Of a stretch of DNA of 43,057 nucleotides, positions 30,676-40,195 are shown piece after piece. How positions within the stretch are numbered: position 1 is the first letter of the stretch; each line of letters starts with the position of its first letter. Below the pieces are notes generated by a model that saw only the letters and a program-made list of their open reading frames with translations, did not search any database and was not told the origin of the DNA. A program made the position numbers and the translations under genes. Origin of the DNA: an uncultured Pirellulaceae bacterium (GTDB lineage Bacteria; Planctomycetota; Planctomycetia; Pirellulales; Pirellulaceae); contig CAJQPP010000091.1 in the NCBI GenBank assembly GCA_905480235.1, positions 1 to 43,057 on the forward strand, read 5' to 3'.

Positions 30676-30795
30676 GTGCGGTACTTGGCATATTACAATG
30701 TGCTTGGCGTCTTATAAAAACCCATCTCTTTGAAACAACCGCCTCGACTGCATGAGTCACGGAACAGATCGCGATTGTTTTTTTAGGTATCCCGG

Positions 30796-33438
30796 ATGAA
30801 CAGGTGCGGTATGAGGTTAATTGATTTAGTGCGATGGCACGCGACGTTGTGGCTGCTTGGCTTTTTCACGCCCTGCGTAGTTTTCTCTCAAAGCTCTCCG
30901 TTGTGGGAATCCTTTCCGGCTTATCAGCTGCAAAAATCAGCAACACCCTTTGGTTTGGAATGGATTAGTCTGGGCCCGGTCGTGAATTCCGCCCGAGTCG
31001 AGGCTGTCCAACTTGATCCGAATCGACCAGGTTGGATGTACGTCGCGTTTGGTTCGGGCGGTCTTTGGAAGACGACGAACAATGGAGTGACGTGGAAGCC
31101 GATTTTTCAAAATCAGGCATCCTACGGCGTCGGTGATTTTGCTCTGGCCCCGTCCGACCCGGAAATTATTTACGTCGGAACTGGAGAGAGTCTCAAGAAA
31201 GCACGCAATTTCACGATACCCGGTGCCGGCATCTATCGCTCTGATGATGGGGGTGAACATTGGCAGCATATGGGTTTGTCCGACGCTTGGCACATCGGTG
31301 AAATCGCCGTTCATCCGACGAATCCTCAGGTCGTGGTCGTTGCGGTTCTGGGGCAGTTCTGGTCAAAAAATTCTACGCGAGGTTTGTATCGCACGGAGAA
31401 TGGCGGCGAGACATGGCAAAGGGTGTTGTATGTCGACGAACGCACCGGGGCGAATGATGTCGTTTGGTCTGTGGATGACCCGACCATGCTATATGCATCG
31501 ACGTGGGAAAATTACCCTGACGTTGCCGGTGTTAACAGCGGCGTTTATCGCAGCAGCGATAGCGGGCTGACCTGGCAAAAGTGTCACCAAGGATTTCCCA
31601 GCAGTGATTCGATAGGCAGGATAGGGTTGGCTGTTTCGAGTTCGGATGCCAAAAAAGTCTATGCCTTGGTCGATGACCGCAGTCGTATCAAAGCGGGAGC
31701 CGCGCAGGTTTTGCGTAGTAGCGATGGTGGTAAAAGCTGGGAGCGAACCCATCAAGAAAATTTGCACATCTTTTCACGGATTGGTTGGTACTTCGCAGAT
31801 ATTTACGTAAACCCCAAAGATGACGACGAGGTATTTGCATTGGGTGTCCGCGTGGCGCACAGTCGGGATGGCGGAAAAACGTTTGCTTTACTCAGCGGAA
31901 AGGTGTCGCACATGACACCCAGCGCTGCCACCGGATTACACCTGGATCATTGTGAAATGTGGATCAATCCGCAAAACCCCGATCACCTGGCGCTGGGGAA
32001 TGACGGAGGTCTTTATCAGAGTTTCGACCATGGTGATTCATGGATGCATTTCAATAATATTCCAACCGGCGAATTTTATGACATCGCTCTGAGTCGCGAT
32101 AGGAATTACCGGATCTATGGTGGCACGCAAGACAATGCCACGGTGTTTGGACCACCTGACGAGTGGGGTGATTCTCGTGCACAGCCATGGCGGTATCTTT
32201 GGGTTGATCCATGGAATGGTGGTGATGGTTGCATAACACAGATCGATCCGGAGGACTCGGATACGGTTTATTTTAGTGCTCAGGAGGGCGCCTTCAAGCG
32301 AAAGAGCATGGCGACTAATCGGTCGGTTGGGATTCGACCACAGTTACCTGCCGAGCACGCTGGGGAATTACGATTCAATTTTGTAGCACCCCTCATCATC
32401 TCTCCGCATGATTCGAAAACGTTGTATACCGGCGGAAATTTTCTATTCAAAAGTAACAATCGAGGTGACGATTGGACCGTGATGAGTCCGGATATCTGCA
32501 ACACGGCGGACCCTCGTCGGCAAGCAACGGCGGTGGCAGCGATGGCCGAGTCACCACGGGTTCCTGGATTGATTTACGCGGGCACCGATCGCGGTGGTTT
32601 TTGGGTAAGCGAAGACGCAGGTCAAACTTGGGTGGAACGCTCGCAGGGACTGCCGATCGGCTACATTCGCAGCATCTCGCCTTCGAAGTTTGTCGATTCG
32701 CGAGTTTACTTGGCTGCCTCTGGCATGAATTATGACGACCTCAATACTTATCTCTACAGCAGTGATGATCGAGGCGTCACCTGGAATTCGATCGGATCCA
32801 ACTTGACCAACGAACCTGCCAACGTGTTGGTCGAAGATCCATGGGACGAGGATCGATTGTATGCGGGTACGTTTCGGGGTGTTTATTTGTCCTCAGACCG
32901 AGGCGAGTCCTGGGATCTTCTGGGATGTAACCTACCGGCCTGCAGTGTTTCCGATATCGTCATTCATGAGCCGACGAAAGAAATGGTGGTGGCCACGCAT
33001 GGGCGCGGGATTTTCAAAACGAGTCTGGTGCCTATTCAGCAAGCGTTCTCGCTAGATCTGCCTTCTCAATCGATCGATTACTTGTTTCCAGTACCCGCTG
33101 CAGAACGCCCATATTTAAGTGACACACGTACGGGACTCAACTTTCGACCGTTTGAAAAAACACCGATCAATATTTGGTTGAACCAAGCCAAATCGTTAAC
33201 GCTGTTGGTGAAAAATGAAAAAGGTGAATTGGTAACCCGCATGGAATGGCCTGGTAAACGCGGCTTAAACCAAATTCGCTGGGATCTGGTTATCGACGAA
33301 AATCCAAGCTCCCAACCTTATTTCATTCAATACGAGCAATATCTCAATCCGGGACGGTACCAGATTCAACTGGAGACGGACGGGCAAGTGCAGATGGAAC
33401 AAGAATTTTCCGTGACGGATCAAGTTGAGCAGGACTAG
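30796..33438 (+). CDS. Secreted BNR/Asp-box beta-propeller protein (sortilin/sialidase-like)
   Basis: 880 aa with a signal peptide at about 1-32 (ends VVFSQS). Many Asp-box motifs follow, for example YRSDDGGEHW, YRTENGGETW, YRSSDSGLTW, LRSSDGGKSW, WVSEDAGQTW, YSSDDRGVTW and YLSSDRGESW, spread over about residues 100-750. This is the VPS10/sortilin-like or exo-sialidase-like double propeller seen in planctomycete secreted proteins. The last about 100 residues (from FRPFEKTPINIWL) look like a FlgD-type Ig-like domain ending YQIQLETDG. The Asp boxes are structural, so no substrate can be inferred. It is transcribed toward the FG-GAP gene. Confidence 0.92.
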   Translation: MNRCGMRLIDLVRWHATLWLLGFFTPCVVFSQSSPLWESFPAYQLQKSATPFGLEWISLGPVVNSARVEAVQLDPNRPGWMYVAFGSGGLWKTTNNGVTWKPIFQNQASYGVGDFALAPSDPEIIYVGTGESLKKARNFTIPGAGIYRSDDGGEHWQHMGLSDAWHIGEIAVHPTNPQVVVVAVLGQFWSKNSTRGLYRTENGGETWQRVLYVDERTGANDVVWSVDDPTMLYASTWENYPDVAGVNSGVYRSSDSGLTWQKCHQGFPSSDSIGRIGLAVSSSDAKKVYALVDDRSRIKAGAAQVLRSSDGGKSWERTHQENLHIFSRIGWYFADIYVNPKDDDEVFALGVRVAHSRDGGKTFALLSGKVSHMTPSAATGLHLDHCEMWINPQNPDHLALGNDGGLYQSFDHGDSWMHFNNIPTGEFYDIALSRDRNYRIYGGTQDNATVFGPPDEWGDSRAQPWRYLWVDPWNGGDGCITQIDPEDSDTVYFSAQEGAFKRKSMATNRSVGIRPQLPAEHAGELRFNFVAPLIISPHDSKTLYTGGNFLFKSNNRGDDWTVMSPDICNTADPRRQATAVAAMAESPRVPGLIYAGTDRGGFWVSEDAGQTWVERSQGLPIGYIRSISPSKFVDSRVYLAASGMNYDDLNTYLYSSDDRGVTWNSIGSNLTNEPANVLVEDPWDEDRLYAGTFRGVYLSSDRGESWDLLGCNLPACSVSDIVIHEPTKEMVVATHGRGIFKTSLVPIQQAFSLDLPSQSIDYLFPVPAAERPYLSDTRTGLNFRPFEKTPINIWLNQAKSLTLLVKNEKGELVTRMEWPGKRGLNQIRWDLVIDENPSSQPYFIQYEQYLNPGRYQIQLETDGQVQMEQEFSVTDQVEQD

Positions 33439-33443
33439 CCGTC

Positions 33444-33476
33444 GCGGTCACCGGAACTGGTCCGTCGATTGACCGC
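33444..33476. terminator. Possible bidirectional terminator hairpin
   Basis: An inverted repeat GCGGTCA/TGACCGC (33444-33450 with 33470-33476) with an inner CGGA/TCCG pair lies in the 40 bases between two convergent genes. Only a short T-run (TTT) follows on the plus strand, so the call is moderate. Confidence 0.4.
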
Positions 33477-33478
33477 TT

Positions 33479-34654
33479 TCAACGTCCACTTTTCTCGTCG
33501 CCCGCCCTGCCTGGTCGATTGAGGAAGAAAGCGTTTTTCGCATTGGAGTTGGCCACGGCAATATCTTGAAAACCATCGTTGTCGAGATCGCCAATATCCA
33601 ACCCGTAGGTGGCGTGATCGGCATCCCCAAAGTTGACGCCCACAAGGACGTCTCCGTCACCCGAATTGAATGAAACCATGTTCTGTTGCCCAACGTTGCC
33701 GGCAACGATATCGGCTCGGCCATCGTTGTTCATGTCCGCCACCGCCAGTGTGTAGGTCTTGCCATCATTGCGACCGAACGAAAATTCCCGCAGGATCCCA
33801 CCCTCGCCATCACCGAGAAATACACGATTGGATTGCCCTACATTGCCCGCGACAATATCAGGATTTTGATCGCCATTGATATCGGCAATAGCGATCGAAC
33901 GGGTCTGTTCTTGGGGGGTACCAAAAGGCAGTGTCTTTGTGAAATTCAATTTGCCGTCGTTCATTAGAATCGCGTTGGCTTGATTGTCGCGATTTGCCAA
34001 TACCAGATCTTGATGCCCGTCGAGGTTCCAATCCACAACAGCGACGTCGATAGTTGAGTCGGTGCGAGTTCCAAACGAGCGCTCGGTTGGAAAATTCCCT
34101 GTCCCGTCATTGAGAAAGATCTGGTTGGTGCGGCCGCGACAGGTACTCAAAATATCAATGTCACCATCCTGATCGATGTCCGCCAAAGTGAGACTGCGCA
34201 GGCTGGAGATGCCACCAAAAGGCGGACCTGCTGTGAACATCCCTTGTCCGTCGTTGAAAAAAATCCGATTGGGTGCCATGTCATTACCAACAGCGATATC
34301 GAGGTCACCATCTCCATCAAGATCGGCTGGCTCAGCCGCGTAACTGGTGCTGAGGTCGCTGCCGAGAGGACGTTGCAGAGAAAACTTCGCCCTGCCCTGA
34401 TTGAAGAAAATATAGTTCTGTTGCGGCCAATGCCGACCATTGGCAACCACCACATCCTGTTGGCCATCACCATTGATATCGGCGATGCGAACCGCAGCCG
34501 AAAGGTTTGAGATCGTTCCCAAAGTCATTCTCGGATTACTAATAAATCGCCTTTCTTCCCCTGGGAAGGACCGCCTTTCTTGGCTTCGTAAATCCGCAAC
34601 GAGGCAACTGAACATGGCGATTATCAGTGTCGATCGCAGGGCGACGTGTGGCAT
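33479..34654 (-). CDS. Secreted seven-repeat FG-GAP/VCBS beta-propeller protein
   Basis: 391 aa with a signal peptide at about 1-25. Seven repeats of about 46-48 residues carry a calcium-binding core with D-x-[DN]-x-D-G or a close form, for example ADINGDGQQDVV, ADLDGDGDLDIA, ADIDQDGDIDIL, VDWNLDGHQDLV, ADINGDQNPDIV, ADMNNDGRADIV and GDLDNDGFQDIA. Seven repeats fit one closed seven-bladed propeller. Each unit also has an FN-[DS]-G or FLGDGEG type turn. Likely a secreted or surface binding protein; no enzyme motif is seen. It is convergent with the BNR gene and divergent from the DUF1553 gene. Confidence 0.93.
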   Translation of the reverse strand: MPHVALRSTLIIAMFSCLVADLRSQERRSFPGEERRFISNPRMTLGTISNLSAAVRIADINGDGQQDVVVANGRHWPQQNYIFFNQGRAKFSLQRPLGSDLSTSYAAEPADLDGDGDLDIAVGNDMAPNRIFFNDGQGMFTAGPPFGGISSLRSLTLADIDQDGDIDILSTCRGRTNQIFLNDGTGNFPTERSFGTRTDSTIDVAVVDWNLDGHQDLVLANRDNQANAILMNDGKLNFTKTLPFGTPQEQTRSIAIADINGDQNPDIVAGNVGQSNRVFLGDGEGGILREFSFGRNDGKTYTLAVADMNNDGRADIVAGNVGQQNMVSFNSGDGDVLVGVNFGDADHATYGLDIGDLDNDGFQDIAVANSNAKNAFFLNRPGRAGDEKSGR

Positions 34655-34863
34655 GGGGGCTGCTCGGAAAACAAGGAGATAGAAAGCTACCTGTCTCAGT
34701 GGAATTGCTACCGACCTTCTTGTCTAGTAGCAAGTCGCACCGAATTTCCACTGGAATGTCTTGTGTCGTTGACGATTCTCGTTACAGGTCGAGGGGGTTG
34801 TGATATCATGGTTCTCGTAGTTTCGAGTTTCGGGATTCAAACTTGATTGGCTTTTCGATTGCG

Positions 34864-37800
34864 ATGCAAAGCAAAATCCTCATTCTATGTTTGGCGTTTT
34901 TGGGCTTGGCCACCGAGCTGTATGGCCAAGACCAAGTTTTCTACAACCGGGATATCCGTCCCATCCTTTCTGAAAACTGTTTTCAGTGCCACGGTTTTGA
35001 TGCCAACACACGCGAAGCAGGTCTCCGTTTGGATACTTATGCGGGCGCGACTGCGGAACTCGAATCAGGCGAAGGTCGAGCTATCGTGCCCGGAGAATCG
35101 GCCAGTAGTACTTTGCTGGAACGCGTGACCTCGGAGGAGAGTTGGGCGCACATGCCCCCTCTCAGCACGGGTAAATCGCTAACCAAATCCCAAGTGACCT
35201 TGTTACGCGATTGGATCGAGCAAGGCGCGGCTTACGAAGAGCATTGGTCATTTGTAACACCGGTACGGCCGGTGCTGCCCAAGGTTCAGCAAACCGCTTG
35301 GCCAAAAAATTGGATTGATCTGTTCGTCTTACGCAAAATCGAACAAGCCGGGTTTGCCCCTTCGGCAGCCGCAGACAAACGAACTCTTATTCGTCGAGTG
35401 GCGCTTGATCTGACAGGATTACCGCCGACCCCCGCAGAGCTCAGCGCGTATGTTGGTGACGAATCAGAATTGGCTTATGCGAAAATGGTGGATCGTTATC
35501 TGGACTCACCAGCCTATGGTGAGCACATGGCGAAGCACTGGTTGGATCTGGCTCGGTATGCCGATTCCAGCGGATACCAATACGATAAACAACGCAGCAT
35601 GTGGGTGTGGCGAGACTGGGTGATTCATGCCTACAACCAAAATATGCCATTCGATCAATTTACGCTGGAACAATTGGCAGGTGACTTGCTCCCCAATGCG
35701 ACGGATCAACAGGTCTTAGCAACCGGGTTTAATCGTAACCATCCGATTACGATCGAAGGCGGTGTGATTGATGAAGAGTATCGCACCGAATACGTAATTG
35801 ATCGTTTGAATACGACAGCGACAGTATGGATGGGATTGACCGTTGGGTGCGCACGCTGCCACGATCACAAATTCGATCCCATTTCACAGCAAGAGTTTTA
35901 TCAACTGTCGGCATTCTTTAATCAAGTTGCGGAACGCGGGCTAAATGGATTCGAACCGATGCAGCAAATAGCATCGCCGTTCGCCGAACCACTAGATGCT
36001 CGGGCCGTTGCGGAGTTGGAGGCGGTGACTCGCCAGTTAGCGACATTGCAGCGTCCCCTCTCTGAGCCGGAGATTAACCAATGGGCTGCCGGGATTGCGG
36101 CTGACGATCTTCAGGGTTGGCAAATACTGAATCCCATCCGTTGGGCCTCAAGCGGTGAATCGACGTTTGCACGCCAGCCGGACAAATCCATTCTGGTGGG
36201 CAGCGCTAACCCCGCAAAGGATGATTATGAAATCACTTTTGAAACCGAAGCAAAAGAGATTACCGCCGTACGGCTAGAGTGTTTGACGGACCCTTCGTTG
36301 CCGGGAGGTGGCCCGGGGCGGCATCTCAATTCTAATTTTGTTTTAAGCGAATTTGAGTTGGAGGCGATTTCCAAAGTCGACGCGAGCCAACGCAGACAGA
36401 TCAAATTCAAGTCGGCCGTGGCAGACTATTCCCAAGCCAATTACGAAATCGCGAAGACCATTGATGGCCAATGGGAAAAAAATAACGGGTGGGCTGTCGA
36501 CGGGCCGTCGCGAAAAAAACCTGCAACTGCCATTTTTATTGCTGAAACACCCGTGGGTTTTGTTGGCGGTACGGTGTTGAAATTCAAACTGCGGCATCAA
36601 GCTGATTTTGGCACCCATGGAATCGGACGTCCTCGCATCTCGGTAACTCAGGATGAGGAAACGCGGATCGTTGACCAAAACCTGCCCGCATCGGTACACG
36701 CCGCTGCCCAACTATTGCCGCAATCACGCAGCGTCGCGCAAAAGCAATTGTTAAGGGAGACTCTGCAAGGTTTGCGGGCTACCGAGATTGCCCAGCTAAA
36801 GAAGAAAGGGCAACAACTGTCGCCGGCAAAACAGTACCCGAAAACGATGGTGATGCGCGATTTAGCTAAACCCCGCGCGACTCACGTGCTGGAACGGGGG
36901 CAATATGATTTAAAAGGCGATACCGTTTCCCCAGGTGTGCCGGCGGTATTGAATCCCATGTCTCCGCAAATGCCACGTAACCGCTTGGGATTGGCTTCCT
37001 GGCTTATGGATTCCCAGCACCCGCTCACGTCACGCGTTGCCGTGAATCGTTACTGGCAAAGATTATTTGGTACGGGGTTGGTCAAATCGATCGAAGATTT
37101 TGGCACCCAAGGTGAATGGCCAAGTCACCCCGATTTGCTTGATACCTTGGCGATCGAATTTGTGGAAAGCGGTTGGGATGTCAAAGCCATGTTGCGTGTG
37201 ATGTTGAATTCGGCCACTTATCGGCAGAGTTCTCACGTAACCCCGGCATGGCTAGAACGAGATCCTGAGAATCGTTTGTTGGCTCGCGCGGCGCGTCTGC
37301 GTTTGGATGCCGAACAAATTCGTGATCAGGCGCTGGCGGTTAGCGGCTTAATCACCCAAAAAGTAGGTGGTCCGAGTGTCTTTCCGTATCAACCCAAGGG
37401 GTTGTGGTTAGAGCTTAATAACCGACCCGGTTTGTCGAGTGAGTATGTCGTGGGAACCGGCGAATCGTTGTATCGTCGCAGCGTGTACACGTTTTGGAAA
37501 CGTACCGTTCTGTCGCCGATGCTGAAAACGATGGATGCGCCATCGCGAGAGTTCTGCACCGTTCAAAGGAGCCGGACGAATACGCCATTGCAGGCCTTGC
37601 TGCTGTTGCAGGCGCCTCAATTTATTGAGGCGGCACGACACTTGGCAGTTCGCATGGTGCAGCAAGGAGGAGCGAATCCACAAAAGGGCATCACGTTTGG
37701 ATTTGAATTGGCAACATCACGAGTGCCCACCGCACGGGAGATTGAGGTGTTGGTGAGCTTTTATCAAGATCGAAAAGATTGGTTTGAAAAAGAACCTCAG

Positions 37801-37929
37801 GCTATTCGTTCTATGTTAGGGACAGAGGCAACCGTCTCAGCAGAGAGTGTGGATCGGGCTGCTCTCGCGGCCTTCACGGCCGTCGGTCGCTTGTTGCTGA
37901 ATCTTGACGAAACGATTAATCGAGGTTGA
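34864..37929 (+). CDS. PSCyt1-DUF1549-DUF1553 protein, secreted c-type cytochrome-like (second)
   Basis: 1021 aa from ATG 34864; a TTG at 34843 is also in frame, but the ATG gives a normal signal peptide (about 1-21, ends LYGQ). PSCyt1 has the haem motif CFQCH (Cys39, Cys42, His43) and DUF1549 has CARCH in its usual place. DUF1553 closes the protein. In place of the LamG insert of the gene at 19695, the middle (about 415-640) holds a discoidin-like or galactose-binding-like segment (AVRLECLTDPSLPGGGPGR, FVLSEFELEAI, NYEIAKTIDGQW). This insert type is known in DUF1553 proteins. The DUF1501 partner starts two bases after its stop. Confidence 0.95.
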   Translation: MQSKILILCLAFLGLATELYGQDQVFYNRDIRPILSENCFQCHGFDANTREAGLRLDTYAGATAELESGEGRAIVPGESASSTLLERVTSEESWAHMPPLSTGKSLTKSQVTLLRDWIEQGAAYEEHWSFVTPVRPVLPKVQQTAWPKNWIDLFVLRKIEQAGFAPSAAADKRTLIRRVALDLTGLPPTPAELSAYVGDESELAYAKMVDRYLDSPAYGEHMAKHWLDLARYADSSGYQYDKQRSMWVWRDWVIHAYNQNMPFDQFTLEQLAGDLLPNATDQQVLATGFNRNHPITIEGGVIDEEYRTEYVIDRLNTTATVWMGLTVGCARCHDHKFDPISQQEFYQLSAFFNQVAERGLNGFEPMQQIASPFAEPLDARAVAELEAVTRQLATLQRPLSEPEINQWAAGIAADDLQGWQILNPIRWASSGESTFARQPDKSILVGSANPAKDDYEITFETEAKEITAVRLECLTDPSLPGGGPGRHLNSNFVLSEFELEAISKVDASQRRQIKFKSAVADYSQANYEIAKTIDGQWEKNNGWAVDGPSRKKPATAIFIAETPVGFVGGTVLKFKLRHQADFGTHGIGRPRISVTQDEETRIVDQNLPASVHAAAQLLPQSRSVAQKQLLRETLQGLRATEIAQLKKKGQQLSPAKQYPKTMVMRDLAKPRATHVLERGQYDLKGDTVSPGVPAVLNPMSPQMPRNRLGLASWLMDSQHPLTSRVAVNRYWQRLFGTGLVKSIEDFGTQGEWPSHPDLLDTLAIEFVESGWDVKAMLRVMLNSATYRQSSHVTPAWLERDPENRLLARAARLRLDAEQIRDQALAVSGLITQKVGGPSVFPYQPKGLWLELNNRPGLSSEYVVGTGESLYRRSVYTFWKRTVLSPMLKTMDAPSREFCTVQRSRTNTPLQALLLLQAPQFIEAARHLAVRMVQQGGANPQKGITFGFELATSRVPTAREIEVLVSFYQDRKDWFEKEPQAIRSMLGTEATVSAESVDRAALAAFTAVGRLLLNLDETINRG

Positions 37930-37931
37930 AT

Positions 37932-39377
37932 ATGAACCCCTGGGAACAAACAGCACTTCTGGAAAATCGCCGCCAGTTTTTTGGCCGCACATCAGCGGGA
38001 ATCGGTTCGCTGGCCTTGGCTTCATTAATGAACCCGCGCCTGTTCGGTAAACCTGCGACGGGATCGATGAACGAGTTGGGTTTGCCACATTTTGCCCCCA
38101 AGGCAAAGCGGGTTATTTATTTACTGCAATCCGGTGCGCCATCGCAGATGGAATTGTGGGATTATAAACCAACGCTGAAAAAACTTCACGGAACGTCGCT
38201 TCCCGAATCGGTTCGGCAAGGTCAACGCTTGACTGGCATGACCGCAGGGCAGAGTACGTTCCCGATTGTGAATCCCCCGTTTGCGTTTCAACAGCATGGC
38301 AAAAGTGGAACTTGGATCAGCGAATTATTGCCGCATACGGCAAAGGTGGTGGATGAGCTTTGTGTCGTGAAGTCGATGTATACCGAAGCGATTAATCACG
38401 ATCCTGCCATTACCTTTTTTCAATCCGGTAACCAGCAACCCGGCCGCCCCAGTATCGGATCCTGGTTTAGTTACGGCTTGGGTAGCGAGAATTCTGATTT
38501 GCCGGCATTCGTCGTGCTGCTTTCCAAGAATACCTTTTACCAGGCACAGCCCATCTACTCGCGATTGTGGGGTAGCGCTTTTCTTCCATCGAATCATCAA
38601 GGCGTTAAATTTCGCAGCCAGGGGGATCCTGTCCTGTATCTGAATGATCCGGCAGGAACTGACCGAAAAGGGCGTCGCAAATTACTGGATGCCTTGTCTG
38701 AAATGAATCAGATCCGACAGCAAGAAGTGGGCGACCCCGAAATTCAAACTCGGATTGCGGCTTATGAGATGGCCTATCGGATGCAAACCTCCGTGCCGGA
38801 TCTAGCGGATCTTTCAAACGAACCGGACAGCACGTTTAAGCTTTATGGAGAAGACGCAAGAATTCCCGGCACCCACGCAGCAAATTGTCTGTTAGCGAGA
38901 CGATTGGCTGAACGTGGAGTGCGATTCATTCAACTGTTTCATCGTGGTTGGGACCATCACAGTAACCTCGCTAAACATATTCCGGTGTTGGCCAAAGAAA
39001 CCGATCAGGGAACGGCCGGATTGATCATGGATTTAAAGCAACGTGGCCTCTTGGACGATACGCTAGTGATCTGGGGTGGCGAGTTTGGGCGTACGGTCTA
39101 TTCCCAAGGTGGGATTGGTAATTACGGTCGCGATCATCATCCCCGATGTTTCACGGTGTTTTTCGCCGGTGGTGGGTTTAAGCCCGGATTTAGCTACGGC
39201 AAAACTGACGACTTTTGCTACAACATCGTTGAGAATCCTGTACACGTTCATGATTTTCATGCCACCATTTTACACGCCATGGGCGTCGACCATAAACGTC
39301 TGACCTATCGTTTTCAGGGGCGTGATTATCGGCTCACCGATGTGCATGGAAAGGTCGTTCACGACATTCTTGTTTAA
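37932..39377 (+). CDS. DUF1501 protein (second), Tat-like signal weak
   Basis: 481 aa from ATG 37932, with GAGG six bases upstream (37922-37925) and only two bases after the DUF1553 stop. The N-terminus RRQFFGRTSAGIGSLALASL is a Tat-like signal. The body has the same landmarks as the gene at 18229: HFAPKAKRVIYLLQSGAPSQ, LVIWGGEFGRT, RDHHPRCFTVFFAGGG and HVHDFHATILHAMG. Together with the DUF1553 gene it forms the second DUF1553/DUF1501 pair in this window. Confidence 0.95.
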   Translation: MNPWEQTALLENRRQFFGRTSAGIGSLALASLMNPRLFGKPATGSMNELGLPHFAPKAKRVIYLLQSGAPSQMELWDYKPTLKKLHGTSLPESVRQGQRLTGMTAGQSTFPIVNPPFAFQQHGKSGTWISELLPHTAKVVDELCVVKSMYTEAINHDPAITFFQSGNQQPGRPSIGSWFSYGLGSENSDLPAFVVLLSKNTFYQAQPIYSRLWGSAFLPSNHQGVKFRSQGDPVLYLNDPAGTDRKGRRKLLDALSEMNQIRQQEVGDPEIQTRIAAYEMAYRMQTSVPDLADLSNEPDSTFKLYGEDARIPGTHAANCLLARRLAERGVRFIQLFHRGWDHHSNLAKHIPVLAKETDQGTAGLIMDLKQRGLLDDTLVIWGGEFGRTVYSQGGIGNYGRDHHPRCFTVFFAGGGFKPGFSYGKTDDFCYNIVENPVHVHDFHATILHAMGVDHKRLTYRFQGRDYRLTDVHGKVVHDILV

Positions 39378-39507
39378 GGGTTTCTGGGGGTTGGTTTTCA
39401 CGAATCAATTGAACCATTTGCGGTTTGCTTAGCCCGCGCAACATGACCAACCTTTGATTGGGTTCAGGATTTCTACTTTTGCTTGAACCCGCTGTCTGTG
39501 GTTCGGG

Positions 39508-40173
39508 TTGTCACGTTTAACACAGCGACAGCTGCCAATGCCAGCAACCCAACGTTGGGGCATTGGTTTGGGGGCGTTTGTGGGAGCCATGTTGGGTGCC
39601 AAGTTTCCGTTTCTGTTTAGTGATTGGCAACAGTTTTTGGATGGCAGTACCTGGTGTTCCAACGGCAAAACGATTTTGACCGGTCTGGCTGGCGGGTATT
39701 TGGGCGTAGAAATTGCCAAGTGGTGTTTGCGTATCAAAGTTCGTACGGGTGACACGTTCGTAATACCGGTCGCGGCCGCCATCGCCATTGGTCGGCTGGG
39801 ATGTTTCTACATCGGATGTTGCCGCGGTCAACCAACCGACATGCCGTGGGGTATCGTTTTTGATTCTGTCGATTCGCAACCTCGACACCCGACCCAACTA
39901 TACGAGGCTCTTTGCCATTTCTCCTGCCTTGGTTTTTTTCTTTGGTGCGCACATAAGCACTGGTTTACTGGACAGCGAATAAAGCTGTACTTTATTCTCT
40001 GTGCGGCGTTTCGATTTTTTACAGAGTGGTTGAGACCAGAAGCCACCATTTATGGCGGCTTGACCGGCTATCAAATGTCCAGTTTATGTTTGATCGCCTT
40101 GTTCGGATGGCTGTGGTGGCGTGATCGTGATCCAGCAATTATTTATCTAGAAAATATACCGGTCATCGACTGA
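39508..40173 (+). CDS. Divergent Lgt-like (prolipoprotein diacylglyceryl transferase family) membrane protein
   Basis: 221 aa from a TTG at 39508; an ATG at 39538 is an alternative start. About six hydrophobic segments are seen. The family signature appears in a variant form, GRLGCFYIGCCRGQPT, where standard Lgt has GRxxNFxNxExxG; the motif RHPTQLYEAL and the last helix block RFFTEWLRPEA also fit. Compared with Lgt (about 270-290 aa) it lacks the N-terminal helices, and no coding match for them is seen upstream. Variant GCC-type members exist in divergent Lgt relatives. It may act on a lipid or lipoprotein substrate, but activity is doubtful. Confidence 0.8.
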   Translation: MSRLTQRQLPMPATQRWGIGLGAFVGAMLGAKFPFLFSDWQQFLDGSTWCSNGKTILTGLAGGYLGVEIAKWCLRIKVRTGDTFVIPVAAAIAIGRLGCFYIGCCRGQPTDMPWGIVFDSVDSQPRHPTQLYEALCHFSCLGFFLWCAHKHWFTGQRIKLYFILCAAFRFFTEWLRPEATIYGGLTGYQMSSLCLIALFGWLWWRDRDPAIIYLENIPVID

Positions 40174-40195
40174 TTGGCATGGTTTATGGCATCGA

